Part shown: piece after piece, positions 41,509 through 49,929 of the stretch
Position numbering within the stretch: the first letter of the stretch is position 1
How the letters are laid out: every line of letters starts with the position of its first letter
Assembly (NCBI GenBank): GCA_964573295.1
Contig: CAZNJE010000009.1
Coordinates: forward strand, 1-64,000
Reading direction: 5' to 3'
Length of the DNA stretch: 64,000 nt
From: CAYQJL01 sp964573295
GTDB lineage: Bacteria > Eisenbacteria > RBG-16-71-46 > CAIMUX01 > WJJG01
The notes under the pieces: model-generated
Seen by the model: the letters and a program-made list of their open reading frames with translations, nothing else
Told to the model about the DNA's origin: nothing
Databases searched by the model: none
Made by a program: the position numbers and the translations under genes

Positions 41509-42522
41509 ATGACGCCACAGCCGATCGACATGCCGCGCATCCCCGGTACCGGTGGTGCCGTCGGGCGCGGTTCCGCGCTGGGCACCGGGTTGCTCTACGG
41601 TCCGTTGCCCAGCGGACGGTCGGCCAGTCCGGAGGCGGCCCGCAACGCCTTCGAGGCGCTCCTGCTGGGGGAGATGCTCAAGCCTTTGGAGAGCAGCCTG
41701 CGCGAGTCGGGGTTGTTTCCTCGGGGGGCGCCGGGTGACATCTATGCCCACTTTTGGAAGACCCACCTGAGCCAGTTGCTGGCCGATTCGGTCGACTTGG
41801 CACCGGGTTCGGCCGACTTGGCACGGGGTTCGGCCGACTTGGCACGGGGTTCGGCCGACTTGGCACGGGGTTCGGCCGAGTTGGCAACGGGGTCGGTCCA
41901 ACCGACGCGGAATCCGATCGAATTGCTGCGGGGCGGTGAATCTGCGTCCGAGACGAGAAGGATCCGGGACCTCGAGGCCAGAGACTACACCGCCGCCACC
42001 CGCCGCACGCCTGCCGCGCCTGAAGGGGCCCGGGTTCCCGCGGGCACCTCGGGCGCCGCGGGCACCTCCGCTTCCCCACAGGCCGCCGACCTGCCCGTCC
42101 ACCTTAGGCCCGTGCTCAAACGACTGGGCACGGTGGACGAGGTCGTTCGGACGTCGGCGCGTGAGTCGGGGATCTCTTCGAACTGGGTCCGCGCGGTCAT
42201 CACCCAGGAGTCCGGCGGACGGCCCGAAGCCGAGTCCTCTCGCGGGGCCCAGGGGTTGATGCAGCTCATGCCGGCCACGGCCCGGGCGCTGGGCGTCGCC
42301 GACAGCCTCGATCCGCAGCAGAACGTGCGCGGCGGGACCCGTTACCTGACCAGCCTCATGCGGCGGTTTCCGACCCCCGAACTGGCCCTGGCTGCCTACA
42401 ACGCCGGCCCGACCCGCGTGGATGACTTCGGCGGTGTTCCCCCGTTCCGCGAGACGCAGGAGTACGTGCGCAACGTAGTGGCGCTGAAGGGCCTCTTCGA
42501 TCGGATCTACCCCGGCGAGTAG
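41509..42522 (+). CDS. flgJ: FlgJ-like rod-binding protein fused to an SLT lytic transglycosylase
   Basis: Caps the growing rod and opens the peptidoglycan for it. Residues about 40-95 are the rod-binding domain (ARNAFEALLLGEMLKPLESSL...IYAHFWKTHLSQLLA). Residues about 200-337 are a GH23 (SLT) transglycosylase: catalytic Glu in ITQESGGRPEAES, then GAQGLMQLMPATA and LALAAYNAGPTRV. E. coli FlgJ uses a GH73 domain instead, so this is the other known solution. Between them four 21-bp DNA repeats code GSADLAR units, followed by a Pro/Ala linker. The stop codon lies inside a 25-bp repeat that continues downstream. Confidence 0.9.
   Translation: MTPQPIDMPRIPGTGGAVGRGSALGTGLLYGPLPSGRSASPEAARNAFEALLLGEMLKPLESSLRESGLFPRGAPGDIYAHFWKTHLSQLLADSVDLAPGSADLARGSADLARGSADLARGSAELATGSVQPTRNPIELLRGGESASETRRIRDLEARDYTAATRRTPAAPEGARVPAGTSGAAGTSASPQAADLPVHLRPVLKRLGTVDEVVRTSARESGISSNWVRAVITQESGGRPEAESSRGAQGLMQLMPATARALGVADSLDPQQNVRGGTRYLTSLMRRFPTPELALAAYNAGPTRVDDFGGVPPFRETQEYVRNVVALKGLFDRIYPGE
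41800..41883. repeat. 21-bp in-frame repeat x4 in flgJ
   Basis: Four units with core GGTTCGGCCGACTTGGCACG (41800-41820, 41821-41841, 41842-41862, 41863-41883), coding GSADLAR. Confidence 0.9.
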
Positions 42523-42591
42523 GCCCCCGGGCCAGCTCACCGAGTAGCCCCCCGGGCCAGCTCACCGAGTAGCCCCCCGGGCCAGCTCACC
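42517..42591. repeat. 25-bp tandem repeat spanning the flgJ stop
   Basis: Three 25-bp units beginning GAGTAGCCCCCCGGGCCAGC. The first contains the last codon (GAG) and stop (TAG) of flgJ, so the array grew from the gene end into the gap. Confidence 0.9.
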
Positions 42592-42687
42592 GAGGGCTGG
42601 CCGCCGGCGCCGCAACCCCAACAAACGTGAAGAAGCCTCGCGCCCGCACCGATGCATACAATGAACAGTTTGCACAAGGAGGACATT

Positions 42688-43197
42688 GTGCCCAGCCAAC
42701 CCAAGGACCGGGAACGAGAGCTCACCGACCTGCTGCTCGAGCAGGAGAATCTCTACGAACGCCTCTACGCCACCTCGATGGCGTTGCGCGAGGCCCTGAT
42801 CCGCCGCCAGCAGGAAGAGATCCGAACCGGCGTGCGCGAGATGGAAACCTTGATCGCCGGATTGCGCGAGCATGAGCGGCAGGCAGCCGTCCGAATGCGC
42901 GACTCGGGTTTCCTGGACGAAAACGAGCCCTTCAACCTGAAGCGCCTATCGGAACGTAAAGACCTCGACGCCAAGGGCGATTTCGCCGAGCAGGTGCGCT
43001 CGATCTTGCGCACGGCTCGCAAGACGGCCCGCGCGGCCACGATCAACCGTCATCTGATCCGTCGCATGGCCGACTGGAATCAGAACGAGGCCCGCATTCT
43101 CCTGGACTCGCCATCCGAACCGGCGCCCTACGGCGCCTCCGGGAAACTGCGCACGGAGCGCACGGCCGGCCAATCGCTAGTGGATCGTCGCGGGTAG
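42688..43197 (+). CDS. flgN: FlgN-type chaperone for the hook-junction proteins
   Basis: Helical chaperone that escorts FlgK and FlgL to the export gate. GTG 42688, 5 nt after AAGGAGG, gives 169 residues; an in-frame ATG at 42652 lacks a ribosome site. Most of the chain is helical (RERELTDLLLEQENLYERLYATSMALREAL...EIRTGVREMETLIAGLREHE), as in FlgN. The place directly before flgK supports the call; sequence identity across this family is low. Confidence 0.8.
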   Translation: MPSQPKDRERELTDLLLEQENLYERLYATSMALREALIRRQQEEIRTGVREMETLIAGLREHERQAAVRMRDSGFLDENEPFNLKRLSERKDLDAKGDFAEQVRSILRTARKTARAATINRHLIRRMADWNQNEARILLDSPSEPAPYGASGKLRTERTAGQSLVDRRG

Positions 43198-43207
43198 GGG
43201 GCTCTTC

Positions 43208-44560
43208 ATGCCGGGTCTATCGCATACGCTCGACGTCGCGCGCCGGGCCATGGCGGCCCAGCAGTCGGTGCTCACCGTCGTCGGCCACAACATCGCCAAC
43301 GCCAACACGCCGGGGTACACCCGTCAGATCGGCCACCTGAGCACCCTCCGGCCCTCGGCCTACTCGGGCATTACCTACGGCAACGGGGTGGTGTTCGATT
43401 CGGTCATGCGCAATCGCAGCGCCGCCCTCGATGCCGAATACCGCAACGAGACTTCCCTGCACAGCTACTGGGACACCCGGGCCGGAGAACTCACGCGGCT
43501 CGAGCAGGCGCTGGGTGAACCGTCCGACAGCGGTCTGGCGGCCGTGTTGGACGACTACTTCAGCGCCTGGGCCGACCTCTCGAACGATCCCTCGGCCACG
43601 ACGCGCCGGGCAACGGTACGCGAGCAGGGCCGGGTCCTGAGCGACCGCTTCCAGAGCATGGCGCGCCAGCTGGCGCGCATGGAAGAGGAAATCCGTACCG
43701 AGATCGGTATCCAGGTGGATCAGTTCAACATGACCCTCTCGGAGATCAGGAATCTGACGACGAGTATCCGCGCCTCTGACTTGCGCGGCATCGGCTCCAG
43801 CGATCTGATCGACAAGCGCGACGCGTTGCTCGACGAACTCGCGCGGACGGCCGAGATCGCCTACGGCGAGCGCGAGAACGGTGACTTCTACCTACGGATG
43901 GACGGCAAGCTCATCTTCGATGAAACGACCTTCCGGCCGTTGGAGCTGGTCCAGGACGATCGGGGCGCCGAGACCACCTTCTTCCTGCGCATCGGCACCG
44001 GAGCCCAGGTCGAGGTCTCGCAGGGCTCGCTCGGCGCGCTCTTCGAGCTGCACGACGAGACGGTGCCCGGCTTCCAGGAGAATCTCGACACTCTCGCCAA
44101 GGGCGTGATCGACAACGTCAACGCCATCCACGGTACGGGACCTTCGGGCGCGGATTTCTTCGTCGGTACCGGGGCCGCGGATGTGGCGGTGAGCGCCGAA
44201 CTCGAAGACAGCCTTGCCCAACTGAACACATCCACCTCCGGCCTTGCCGGGGACAACGACATCGCCCTGGCGTTGGCCGAGCTGCGTGACGCCAAGGTCA
44301 TGAGCGGCAACACGAGCAGCATGGGCGAATTCTGGAACGGGGTGGTCGGCAGCACCGGCGTGGCCAGTCGCGAGGCGCAGATGCAGAGCGAGACGCTCAC
44401 GCTGACCCGGTCCGCGCTGGAGGAACGTCGCGAAGAATCTGGCGGGGTGTCGCTGGATGAAGAGATGGCGAATCTGATTCAAACCCAGCAAGCCTACATC
44501 GCGGCGGTGCGGTTGTTCGAGATCGTCGGAGACATGATGGACCGCCTGACCAGCATGTAG
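43208..44560 (+). CDS. flgK: Hook-filament junction protein 1, FlgK
   Basis: First hook-filament junction protein, 450 residues. N-terminal LDVARRAMAAQQSVLTVVGHNIANANTPGYTRQ is the rod/hook export signature in FlgK form, the centre has GSSDLIDKRDALLDELA, and the C-terminus VSLDEEMANLIQTQQAYIAAVRLFEIVGDMMDRL is the matching coiled segment. Its length is on the short side because the outer domain is small. GGGGGCTCTTC-spaced start, 10 bp after flgN. Confidence 0.96.
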   Translation: MPGLSHTLDVARRAMAAQQSVLTVVGHNIANANTPGYTRQIGHLSTLRPSAYSGITYGNGVVFDSVMRNRSAALDAEYRNETSLHSYWDTRAGELTRLEQALGEPSDSGLAAVLDDYFSAWADLSNDPSATTRRATVREQGRVLSDRFQSMARQLARMEEEIRTEIGIQVDQFNMTLSEIRNLTTSIRASDLRGIGSSDLIDKRDALLDELARTAEIAYGERENGDFYLRMDGKLIFDETTFRPLELVQDDRGAETTFFLRIGTGAQVEVSQGSLGALFELHDETVPGFQENLDTLAKGVIDNVNAIHGTGPSGADFFVGTGAADVAVSAELEDSLAQLNTSTSGLAGDNDIALALAELRDAKVMSGNTSSMGEFWNGVVGSTGVASREAQMQSETLTLTRSALEERREESGGVSLDEEMANLIQTQQAYIAAVRLFEIVGDMMDRLTSM

Positions 44561-44646
44561 AGCGGTGAGCGGTGATTCGCTGATGATGGAGCGCCCGCAA
44601 GGAGCATCGCGTCCGGAGCGGGGCGGCGCATGAGGAGACCGATACG

Positions 44647-45558
44647 ATGATGCGAGTGACGACCCGCATGATCTTCGAGAAGTCGATGGACAACCTCACC
44701 CGGTCGTGGAACGACATCGGCCGGCTGCAGGCCCAACTCGGTACTGGAAAGCGGATCTCGCAGCCTTCCGACGATCCGATCGGCACGACGCGGGCGATCT
44801 CGGCGCGCAGCGGACTGCGAGCCAACGAGCAGTTCCAGCGGACGCTGCAGGAGACGCAGCTCTTCGTCAACTCGAGTGAGGGCGCCGTTCTGCGGTTGGC
44901 GGACGTGGCGGCCGAGATCCAGACGATCGCCGTTCAGCTCGCCGATGACGCGACCGGCGAATCGGGTGCCATGGCGCTCGAGTACCAGCTCGATCAGCTG
45001 CTCGAAGAGATGCTCTCGCTGGCGAACACGGAATACGCCGGCATTCGGATCTTCGGTGGGCACGCCAGTGACCGCAACGCTTTCCAGGCGATGCGGGACG
45101 AGGAGGGCAAGATCTCGGGTTTCGCCAGCAGCGTGCGGGGTGGGGAAGAGGATGTTCAGCGGCTGGTGGGGAAGGATGTTCTGCTCACGATCAACCTCAG
45201 CGGGTCCGATCTCTTCGGCGAAGGGCTTTCTTTCGTCGACCATGTGGTGCAGCTGCGGGATGCGGCTCGTAGCAATGACACCGCAACGGCCGCGGCGTTG
45301 ATCCCGACCCTGGAAGCCGACGGGGACCAGATCAACCTGGCCCTGGCGGTGACCGGTGGGCTGATTACGCGCGTGGATAACTTGAACGAACAGCTGGGCG
45401 CCGAGGCGCTCCAGCTCGAGTCCTCCCGCGCGGAATACGAGGATCTCGACATGGCCGAGGCGACCATGCAGCTGCAGATCGAACAGGCGATTCTGCAGGC
45501 GGCGCTGGCGGCCACGACCGAGACCCTGGGGTTGAGCTTGGTCAACTTCATGCAGTAG
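44647..45558 (+). CDS. flgL: Hook-filament junction protein 2, FlgL
   Basis: Junction protein of 303 residues. MRVTTRMIFEKSMDNLTRSWNDIGRLQAQLGTGKRISQPSDDPIGTTRA is the FlgL/flagellin N-terminal motif, AGIRIFGGHASDRNAF is typical of FlgL, and the C-terminal coiled region ends in QAALAATTETLGLSLVNFM. The 86-bp gap to flgK is unremarkable. It is followed by fliW after 8 bp. Confidence 0.95.
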   Translation: MMRVTTRMIFEKSMDNLTRSWNDIGRLQAQLGTGKRISQPSDDPIGTTRAISARSGLRANEQFQRTLQETQLFVNSSEGAVLRLADVAAEIQTIAVQLADDATGESGAMALEYQLDQLLEEMLSLANTEYAGIRIFGGHASDRNAFQAMRDEEGKISGFASSVRGGEEDVQRLVGKDVLLTINLSGSDLFGEGLSFVDHVVQLRDAARSNDTATAAALIPTLEADGDQINLALAVTGGLITRVDNLNEQLGAEALQLESSRAEYEDLDMAEATMQLQIEQAILQAALAATTETLGLSLVNFMQ

Positions 45559-45566
45559 GGGGGCGA

Positions 45567-46046
45567 ATGAAGATCACGACGCGGCACTGGGGGCAACTCG
45601 ACGTGGAGGAGGAGGCCTTGGTCCGCTTTCCCGACGGACTCTTGGGCTTCGAGGACCTCCACGAGTTCGCTCTGATCGACGCCGAAGAGTATCGCCCGTT
45701 TCTGTGGTTCCTCTCGACCGAGGATCCAGAGATCTGTTTCGCGGTAGCCGATCCCTTCTACTTCACCGCGGCGCCCTACGAGCTCAGTCTGTCGAGCACT
45801 GATGAAGAGGCACTGGAGGTTGCGGAAAGGGACACGCTGGCGGTGTTCGTCATCGTGACGTTCCGGGAGAAGGAACGGGGGATCACCGGCAACCTCAAGG
45901 GACCCATCGTGCTCAATACGAGGACCCGGCTGGCTCGGCAAAACGTCATCTACGGGAATTCGTTCCCGGTCTGTCAGCCGCTTTTACGTCGGACGGTGGT
46001 GCCGTTTCCGGGCCATGCCCCAGACATCACCGCCAGGGCCAGTTAG
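45567..46046 (+). CDS. fliW: Flagellar assembly factor FliW
   Basis: Small protein that binds both flagellin and CsrA. The 159-residue sequence has the FliW order: VRFPDGLLGFEDLHEFALID, FLWFLSTEDPEICFAVADPF, and GITGNLKGPIVLNTRTRLARQNV. In Bacillus and Campylobacter, free FliW sequesters CsrA, linking flagellin level to its translation. The next gene is csrA and the one after is fliC, so the whole circuit is adjacent here. Confidence 0.96.
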   Translation: MKITTRHWGQLDVEEEALVRFPDGLLGFEDLHEFALIDAEEYRPFLWFLSTEDPEICFAVADPFYFTAAPYELSLSSTDEEALEVAERDTLAVFVIVTFREKERGITGNLKGPIVLNTRTRLARQNVIYGNSFPVCQPLLRRTVVPFPGHAPDITARAS

Positions 46047-46071
46047 TGAGCTAGAGGGGGTACGGATACCC

Positions 46072-46329
46072 ATGCTCATCCTCACCAGGAAGTTGGGGGA
46101 GAACATCCGGATCGGTGAGAAGATCAAGATCACCGTTCTGGATGTCAAAGGGGGCCAGGTCAAGCTTGGCATCGAGGCCCCGCCTCATGTTGCCGTGCAC
46201 CGGGAAGAGATCTACGAGCGGATCCGTGAGGAAAACCGCCGAGCTACCGGACTGTCGCCGCGCACCCTCAAGGAGGTGGCCGGCGTGTTCCGAACCAAGA
46301 AGAAACGAGGCGGCCACGAAAGCGGCTGA
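46072..46329 (+). CDS. csrA: Translational regulator CsrA
   Basis: RNA-binding dimer that represses translation at GGA motifs. ATG 46072 after GAGGGGG gives 85 residues starting MLILTRKLGENIRIG, with the key Arg44 in VHREEIYERI. The C-terminal tail (about 60-85) is longer and more basic than in E. coli and resembles the FliW-responsive extension of CsrA from FliW-bearing bacteria. It sits between fliW and fliC. Confidence 0.96.
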   Translation: MLILTRKLGENIRIGEKIKITVLDVKGGQVKLGIEAPPHVAVHREEIYERIREENRRATGLSPRTLKEVAGVFRTKKKRGGHESG

Positions 46330-46385
46330 TCACGTTGCCGGAGGGCACTTGGTTGAAGACGGCCAAGCGGCCCTACGGCCCAGAC

Positions 46386-46413
46386 TAAAGCAGATCCGGC
46401 GGTATGCCGACAT
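46386..46413 (+). promoter_or_regulatory. Sigma-28 (FliA)-type promoter of fliC
   Basis: TAAAGCAG (46386-46393), 12 bp, GCCGACAT (46406-46413); the consensus is TAAAGTTT-N11-GCCGATAA, so the spacer is one base long. It stands in the csrA-fliC gap. FlgM, the sigma-28 antagonist, is encoded downstream at 49930. Confidence 0.65.
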
Positions 46414-46495
46414 CTGACATTGAAAGCGGTCGAGCGTCAGAGGCGAGGGGCACTTGCCCGCGCTAGGCCAGACCGCACGAAGGTCGGTCTAGGGT

Positions 46496-46550
46496 ACGGA
46501 AACCCGGTCGTCCGAGCACCACAATCTGGGCGGCCCCATGTAGGGAGAGT
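46496..46550 (+). promoter_or_regulatory. Candidate CsrA-binding region in the fliC leader
   Basis: GGA triplets at 46498-46500 and 46544-46546, the latter inside the Shine-Dalgarno stretch AGGGAGAG just before fliC. CsrA represses flagellin in other bacteria through one site overlapping the ribosome site and one upstream. Placement fits, but loop structure was not tested. Confidence 0.35.
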
Positions 46551-46556
46551 GACGCG

Positions 46557-47396
46557 ATGGCAAATATCGATCTCACACGGATCAGGTCGAACATCCAGGG
46601 CCTGAACATTCTGCACAACCTCCGGGATGTGAACAGCAATCTCGCCACGCACCAGCTACGGGTTGGTACGGGTAAGCGCATCAACAGCGCGGGTGACGAT
46701 CCTGCCGGTCTGACGATCTCGACCAAGCTCAGTTCGCGCTATCGCGTGCTCGGCCAGGTCTACGACAACGTCGGCCACGCCAAGAACCTGCTGAGCGTTG
46801 CCGAGGGCGCCCTGATGAACGTCAATGACATCCTCGTCACGATGAACGAGAAGGTCATGATGGCCGCCTCCGACAGCATGGGCGCCGAAGAGCGCCAGGC
46901 GATCTCCCAGCAGGTCGTCCAGCTCGTCCAGGAGATCGACGAAATCGCCCAGCAGACCGAGTTCAACGGGGTCGCTCTGCTGAGTTCCTCGCGCGACTTC
47001 AACTTCCAGACCGGGGCCAACAACCAGACGACCTGGACGACCAAGAACTTCGACGTTGCGAGCCTCGGGATGACCAAAATGGCGTCGTTGGCGGCAGCCG
47101 ACACGATCGACAGCACCAACTACTCCGACTATTACGCCGAGGTCAACGCGGCCATCAAGACGGTCTCGGAGGGCTTGACCGAGCTCGGTTCGCTGGCCAA
47201 CCGGCTGACCGCGAAGGAGAACGTCGTTGCGGTGATGCGCAACAACACCGAGGCGGCCTACAACCGGATCCACAATGCCGATATGGCGGCGGAGCAGATC
47301 GAGGTCACCAAATACCAGATCCTGCAGCAGACCTCGTTCGGCATGCTGGCGCAGTCGAACATGAACTCGCAGTCGGTGCTGGCCCTGTTCCAGTAG
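46557..47396 (+). CDS. fliC: Flagellin FliC (short form)
   Basis: Filament subunit of 279 residues consisting essentially of the D0/D1 parts: N-terminal QGLNILHNLRDVNSNLATHQ and LRVGTGKRINSAGDDPAGLTIS, C-terminal YQILQQTSFGMLAQSNMNSQSVLALF. The variable D2/D3 domains are lacking, so the filament surface is minimal. AGGGAGAG precedes the start. It is the only flagellin gene in the window. Confidence 0.96.
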   Translation: MANIDLTRIRSNIQGLNILHNLRDVNSNLATHQLRVGTGKRINSAGDDPAGLTISTKLSSRYRVLGQVYDNVGHAKNLLSVAEGALMNVNDILVTMNEKVMMAASDSMGAEERQAISQQVVQLVQEIDEIAQQTEFNGVALLSSSRDFNFQTGANNQTTWTTKNFDVASLGMTKMASLAAADTIDSTNYSDYYAEVNAAIKTVSEGLTELGSLANRLTAKENVVAVMRNNTEAAYNRIHNADMAAEQIEVTKYQILQQTSFGMLAQSNMNSQSVLALFQ

Positions 47397-47461
47397 GGTT
47401 CGAGCACTGAACTGATTCGGGCTCGCGTTCGGCGGGACCCAGGCGGTCCTGGAAGAACGTA

Positions 47462-47496
47462 GCGGTCGGCGTCCTCCTACGACGGACGCCGACTGC
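47462..47496 (+). terminator. Strong hairpin between fliC and fliS
   Basis: GTCGGCGTCC (47465-47474) pairs with GGACGCCGAC (47484-47493) around a 9-nt loop, extended by three outer pairs (one G-T). The stem is 13 bp, directly before the fliS ribosome site. No T-run follows, so it may be a partial terminator or a stem that protects the abundant fliC message. Confidence 0.55.
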
Positions 47497-47517
47497 GCCA
47501 TCTCAAGGATGATGCGC

Positions 47518-47949
47518 ATGCGAAGCCCGGGCATTGATGCATACCGGCGCCAACAGCTCGAGTCGATGCGACCCGAGCAGTTGGTGCTGGTTGCGTTAGA
47601 GCAGGGCATTTGCGCCTGCCGGAGCGAGGACCGTCGGCGCGCCCGTCGCGCCGTCCAGGTCCTCATCGGAGGCCTGGATTTCGAGTATGAGATCGGCGGC
47701 CGTTTGCTGACGATTTACGATTGGGTCTTCCGGCTGCTGCGCGAAGGCAAATTCGCCGACGCCGAGCAGGTGCTCACCGAGCTGCACACGACCTGGCAGC
47801 AAGTGTGCGGGGTGCCGCCGACTGCGGCCGATCAGGCCAGCGGACTCCACGCGGAGCACTCCGGCCAGCCCTACGCAGGGGCGCCCGGCCCGGCCGCGCC
47901 GGGGGAACAGTCCCCGGGCGGAGGAGGGTTGCTGGATCTGGCCGGTTAG
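47518..47949 (+). CDS. fliS: Flagellin export chaperone FliS (divergent)
   Basis: Binds unpolymerised flagellin. The helical core AYRRQQLESMRPEQLVLVALEQGICACR, then RRAVQVLIGGLDFEYEIGGRLLTIYDWVFRLLREG, matches the FliS plan (aY....v.t.sp..Li.lLydgai..l; ..i...L...Ld...gg.ia..L..lY.y). ATG 47518 lies 9 nt after AAGG; ATGs at 47509 and 47512 are in frame too. Length 143, with a disordered Gly/Pro C-terminus. Place between fliC and fliD supports the call. Confidence 0.82.
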   Translation: MRSPGIDAYRRQQLESMRPEQLVLVALEQGICACRSEDRRRARRAVQVLIGGLDFEYEIGGRLLTIYDWVFRLLREGKFADAEQVLTELHTTWQQVCGVPPTAADQASGLHAEHSGQPYAGAPGPAAPGEQSPGGGGLLDLAG

Positions 47950-48013
47950 GGTTTGGCCGGCCCGCGGCAGCCGTTTTCGGTAGATGCGATCGGTGGGAGG
48001 AGGAGGCACTGCG

Positions 48014-49459
48014 ATGACCTACATCGGCAGCCTCGGATCGAGTGTGGAGCAATCGGGCCTGTATCAGCTCGTCCAGACCTACATGATGGGCGAAGAACAG
48101 CAGCTTCAGCGACTCGAGGCGTCGAAGTCGGATTACAAAGGACGCCTGACGGCGTTCACCGACCTCAGCTCGAAACTGCGGGCCCTCAACGATGCCATCA
48201 GCGACTTCCGCTGGACCGGCTCTCTGACGCCCCTCAACAGCTTCGCCGCCAAGTCCAGCAGCGAGGCCGTGACCGTCAGCGTGGACGGCAGCGCCTCGGA
48301 AGGCTCCCACACGGTGGCGGTTCACACCATGGCTCGTGCTCACAGCATTGCGTCGAATGCCTTCCTGGGTGAGGAGGCTGCCAGCATGGGCGGCAAACAC
48401 GTCCTCGAGCTGGCGCAGGGCGAGGAGACCTACAAGATCGCCGTGAGCATTGACGAAGGCGCCACCAATCGGGAAGCGCTGCTGGCGATCGTCGATGCCA
48501 TCAACGGTTCCGACGCGCAGGTCACCGCCTCTCTCGTGCAGACCGACTCACGCACCGGCGAGTACCGGATCCTCCTGACCAGTCAGAAGACCGGCACCTC
48601 GCACGTCATCCACAGCGTGCGCGACCTCACCGGTGAGTTGGCAACCCACGTCGGCATCCAGGGGGATTCGGACGGCATCGACTTCGCGGCCAATACGGTC
48701 CAAGAGGCGGTGGATGCGTCTTTCAGCGTCGACGGGCTGGCGTTCGTCTCCTCCTCGAATCGGGTCGAGAACGCGATCCGCGGCATCAGATTGGATCTGA
48801 ACGAGGTCGCCGACGAGCCGCTGACGGTGACCGTGGAGCGCGATGTCGAGGTGGTGCGCGAGTCACTCGAGACCTTCATCACCGCTTACAACGAGCTGGT
48901 CGACTACGTGCGCGCGCAGACCCAGGGGGCCGACTCGGACGGTGAGGGCCGCGGGTCGATGACGGGTAACTCGCTCTTCATGAACCTGCGCAGCAGCCTG
49001 CGGGCGCAGGTGGCCGCGCGGCTGACACCGAACACCGGGGCCGAGGGCGCATTGAGCGGCCTGGGGCAGATCGGCATCACGACGACCACCGACGGCAAGC
49101 TGCGCGTCTCGGACGCCGACGCGCTCGAGGATGCGCTTCTGACGCGGGCCGAAGCGGTCGAAGACCTCTTCGCCGACAAGGAGAACGGCATCGCGGTGGG
49201 GCTCTACGACACCGTTCGCGGGTACGTGCGGGCCGGCGGGTTGATCAGCCAGGAGCGGTCATTGATCGGTACCCGGCAGCGAACGCTCGACCGGCGAATC
49301 GAGCGGGAGGAGGCCTACCTGGCGCGGCGCGAGCAGCAGCTCACCGAGCAGCTCGCAGCGTTGCAGGCCACCTTCATGGAACTGAGTTCACAGAAGAGCC
49401 TGGTGCAGAGTATGGGGTCGGGGAGTGATCTGACCTCGTTCCTGACCGGGTCTGGCTAG
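48014..49459 (+). CDS. fliD: Filament cap protein FliD
   Basis: Caps the filament and folds flagellin. ATG 48014 after GGAGGAGG gives 481 residues. The N-terminus (MTYIGSLGSSVEQSGLYQLV) keeps the FliD export and coiled pattern, the middle has SSEAVTVSVDGSASEGSHTVAV and RDLTGELATHVGI, and the C-terminus has GLGQIGITTTTDGKLRVSDADALEDAL and the final coiled segment. All are typical. Confidence 0.94.
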   Translation: MTYIGSLGSSVEQSGLYQLVQTYMMGEEQQLQRLEASKSDYKGRLTAFTDLSSKLRALNDAISDFRWTGSLTPLNSFAAKSSSEAVTVSVDGSASEGSHTVAVHTMARAHSIASNAFLGEEAASMGGKHVLELAQGEETYKIAVSIDEGATNREALLAIVDAINGSDAQVTASLVQTDSRTGEYRILLTSQKTGTSHVIHSVRDLTGELATHVGIQGDSDGIDFAANTVQEAVDASFSVDGLAFVSSSNRVENAIRGIRLDLNEVADEPLTVTVERDVEVVRESLETFITAYNELVDYVRAQTQGADSDGEGRGSMTGNSLFMNLRSSLRAQVAARLTPNTGAEGALSGLGQIGITTTTDGKLRVSDADALEDALLTRAEAVEDLFADKENGIAVGLYDTVRGYVRAGGLISQERSLIGTRQRTLDRRIEREEAYLARREQQLTEQLAALQATFMELSSQKSLVQSMGSGSDLTSFLTGSG

Positions 49460-49476
49460 GATCCAGGGGTTTCACG

Positions 49477-49845
49477 ATGACGGATTGGAACGAAATGGAA
49501 CAGCTCAAACGGGAGTACCGGGAGGCCCAGCAGGCCTTGAACGAAGGGCGGACGGCAGATGCGCACCGGCACGTGCGGGCGGCCGGACGGGAGCTCGACG
49601 TGGTGGCTGAAGCGTTGCGCCGCCGCGCCGCCGCCGGCAGCCTCCCCGGCTCGGACTCGGAAGGGATCGACGCCCAGGCGGTAGCGGCGCTGGCCGGCGA
49701 TATCACCGAGATGCTGGGCCAGGTGGCCGATCTGGCGGGCCGTCTCGAAGGGGAACGTAAGCAAGTGCGGGCACAGCAGCACTGGCGCTCGCGGGAGCCC
49801 GATGCGGCCCCCGTGCGCGGAGGGTGTTTGGACTTCTCCCGCTAG
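49477..49845 (+). CDS. Small helical protein after fliD, function unknown
   Basis: A 122-residue protein with a predicted coiled coil (MEQLKREYREAQQALNEGRTADAHRHVRAAGRELDVVAEAL) and a second helix (DITEMLGQVADLAGRLEGERKQVRAQQ). I do not recognise a family. Position immediately after fliD is where fliT-type chaperones often sit, and small size and helicity would fit, but there is no motif to prove it. It ends about 80 bp before flgM. Confidence 0.65.
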   Translation: MTDWNEMEQLKREYREAQQALNEGRTADAHRHVRAAGRELDVVAEALRRRAAAGSLPGSDSEGIDAQAVAALAGDITEMLGQVADLAGRLEGERKQVRAQQHWRSREPDAAPVRGGCLDFSR

Positions 49846-49929
49846 CGCATGTCCGGTCGGGCATGCTGAGAAGGCGGACCGGAGTGTTCGCCGGCAACGC
49901 GGAATGATGGACAGGAGAGGATGGACAGG

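Noticed and set aside
46449..46464. Sigma-54 site before fliC (GGGCACTTGCCCGC)
   Set aside because: GC is not at the -12 position for the -24 GG; a sigma-28-like site fits this gap better.
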